A stretch of 7,338 bases of DNA from Gemmatimonadota bacterium (lineage in GTDB: Bacteria > Gemmatimonadota > Gemmatimonadetes > Gemmatimonadales > Gemmatimonadaceae): NCBI GenBank assembly GCA_003142495.1, contig PLMM01000373.1, forward strand, positions 1-7,338, given 5' to 3'. Both the position numbers and the translations under genes were made by a program. Of the stretch, positions 7,033 to 7,338 are shown one piece after another. A model generated the notes under the pieces. That model made no database searches. It was not told the origin of the DNA and worked only from the letters and a program-made list of their open reading frames with translations. How positions within the stretch are numbered: position 1 is the stretch's first letter; every line of letters begins with the position of its first letter.

Positions 7033-7338
7033 TTAACTCACTGCCCGCGCGATGAGAAACGCCGCGCCTGCAGCCAGCGCTCCAATCAGCACCGTCTGCA
7101 GCGCACCGCGCAGCTGCGGCGCGCCCGTGAAGCGCGACTTCACGAATCCGAACACGAAGAGTGCGACCATCGTGACTCCAGCCGACACCTTGAGCCCCTC
7201 GCGCACGTCGGCCGCAAAAAAATACGGACCGAGCGGCACCATTCCGCCAACCGCATACGCGGCGGCGATCGTGAGTGCGCTTCTCAGCGCGCGCTTGGGA
7301 TCCGGCGCCTCGAGACCAAGCTCGAAGCGCATCATGAA
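7033..7338 (-). CDS. VIT1/CCC1 family Fe2+/Mn2+ transporter, C-terminal part (5' end outside window)
   Basis: The last 101 residues are visible and the frame is still open at the right edge. MMRFELGLEAPDPKRALRSA (residues 2-21) followed by a membrane segment containing GGMVPLGPYFF is the characteristic C-terminal half of VIT1/CCC1 proteins, which carry ferrous iron or manganese across membranes. Three hydrophobic segments are visible at about 20-38, 48-66 and 79-99, with KSRFTGAP in the connecting loop before the last. The two Met codons at residues 2-3 are internal for this family, because the N-terminal membrane helices and any ferritin-like domain lie off the window. The gene runs in the same direction as the cupredoxin unit but is separated from it by 260 bases and a hairpin, so co-transcription is doubtful. 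Family assignment is firm; metal preference cannot be read from this half. Confidence 0.9.
   Translation of the reverse strand, partial: FMMRFELGLEAPDPKRALRSALTIAAAYAVGGMVPLGPYFFAADVREGLKVSAGVTMVALFVFGFVKSRFTGAPQLRGALQTVLIGALAAGAAFLIARAVS

Noticed and set aside
6054..7055. 333-residue open frame on the + strand opposite the cupredoxin and cytochrome-porin genes
   Set aside because: It spans two genes and an intergenic region in antisense with no domain or ribosome site; the opposite strand carries clear copper and heme motifs.

Overview
The window is a high-GC stretch of a Gram-negative-type chromosome. It carries six genes, two of them cut by the window edges. Tightly packed genes, Shine-Dalgarno sites before most starts, an outer-membrane barrel gene and a large secreted sortilin-type propeller protein beside an M1 peptidase suggest Gemmatimonadota, or less likely Acidobacteriota. 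This assignment is inference from gene style, since no rRNA or other phylogenetic marker is present.

Left half, + strand. The C-terminal 251 residues of an M1 zinc aminopeptidase (1-756) begin exactly at the HExxH motif. They are followed by a complete exported protein of 1104 residues with about eleven Asp-box (BNR) repeats, sortilin/VPS10-like (870-4184). A small FMN-binding protein of the pyridoxamine-phosphate-oxidase/NimA-like group follows (4280-4771). These read as ordinary housekeeping or accessory genes of a soil-type bacterium.

Right half, - strand. Reading leftwards from the right edge there is the C-terminal part of a VIT1/CCC1-type Fe2+/Mn2+ transporter (7338-7033), with a candidate terminator just after it. 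A 260-base intergenic region follows, holding a 25-base near-perfect palindrome that looks like an operator. Next comes a two-gene unit: a secreted type-1 copper cupredoxin (6772-6356) and, 28 bases further on, a predicted outer-membrane protein with one N-terminal c-type heme site fused to a beta-barrel (6327-4819). A 9-bp perfect hairpin separates this unit from the convergent flavoprotein gene.

The main point of interest is the cupredoxin plus fused cytochrome-porin pair. The heme region (PGFSRQTKLACSACH, then FGRLFKLNGY) closely resembles the signature of Cyc2, the fused cytochrome-porin that oxidises Fe(II) at the cell surface of iron-oxidising bacteria. A periplasmic copper protein encoded in the same unit recalls the Cyc2-rusticyanin partnership of Acidithiobacillus. 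The sequence supports an electron path across the outer membrane (surface donor, heme, barrel, periplasmic copper protein). The actual donor, and whether iron is involved, is inference.
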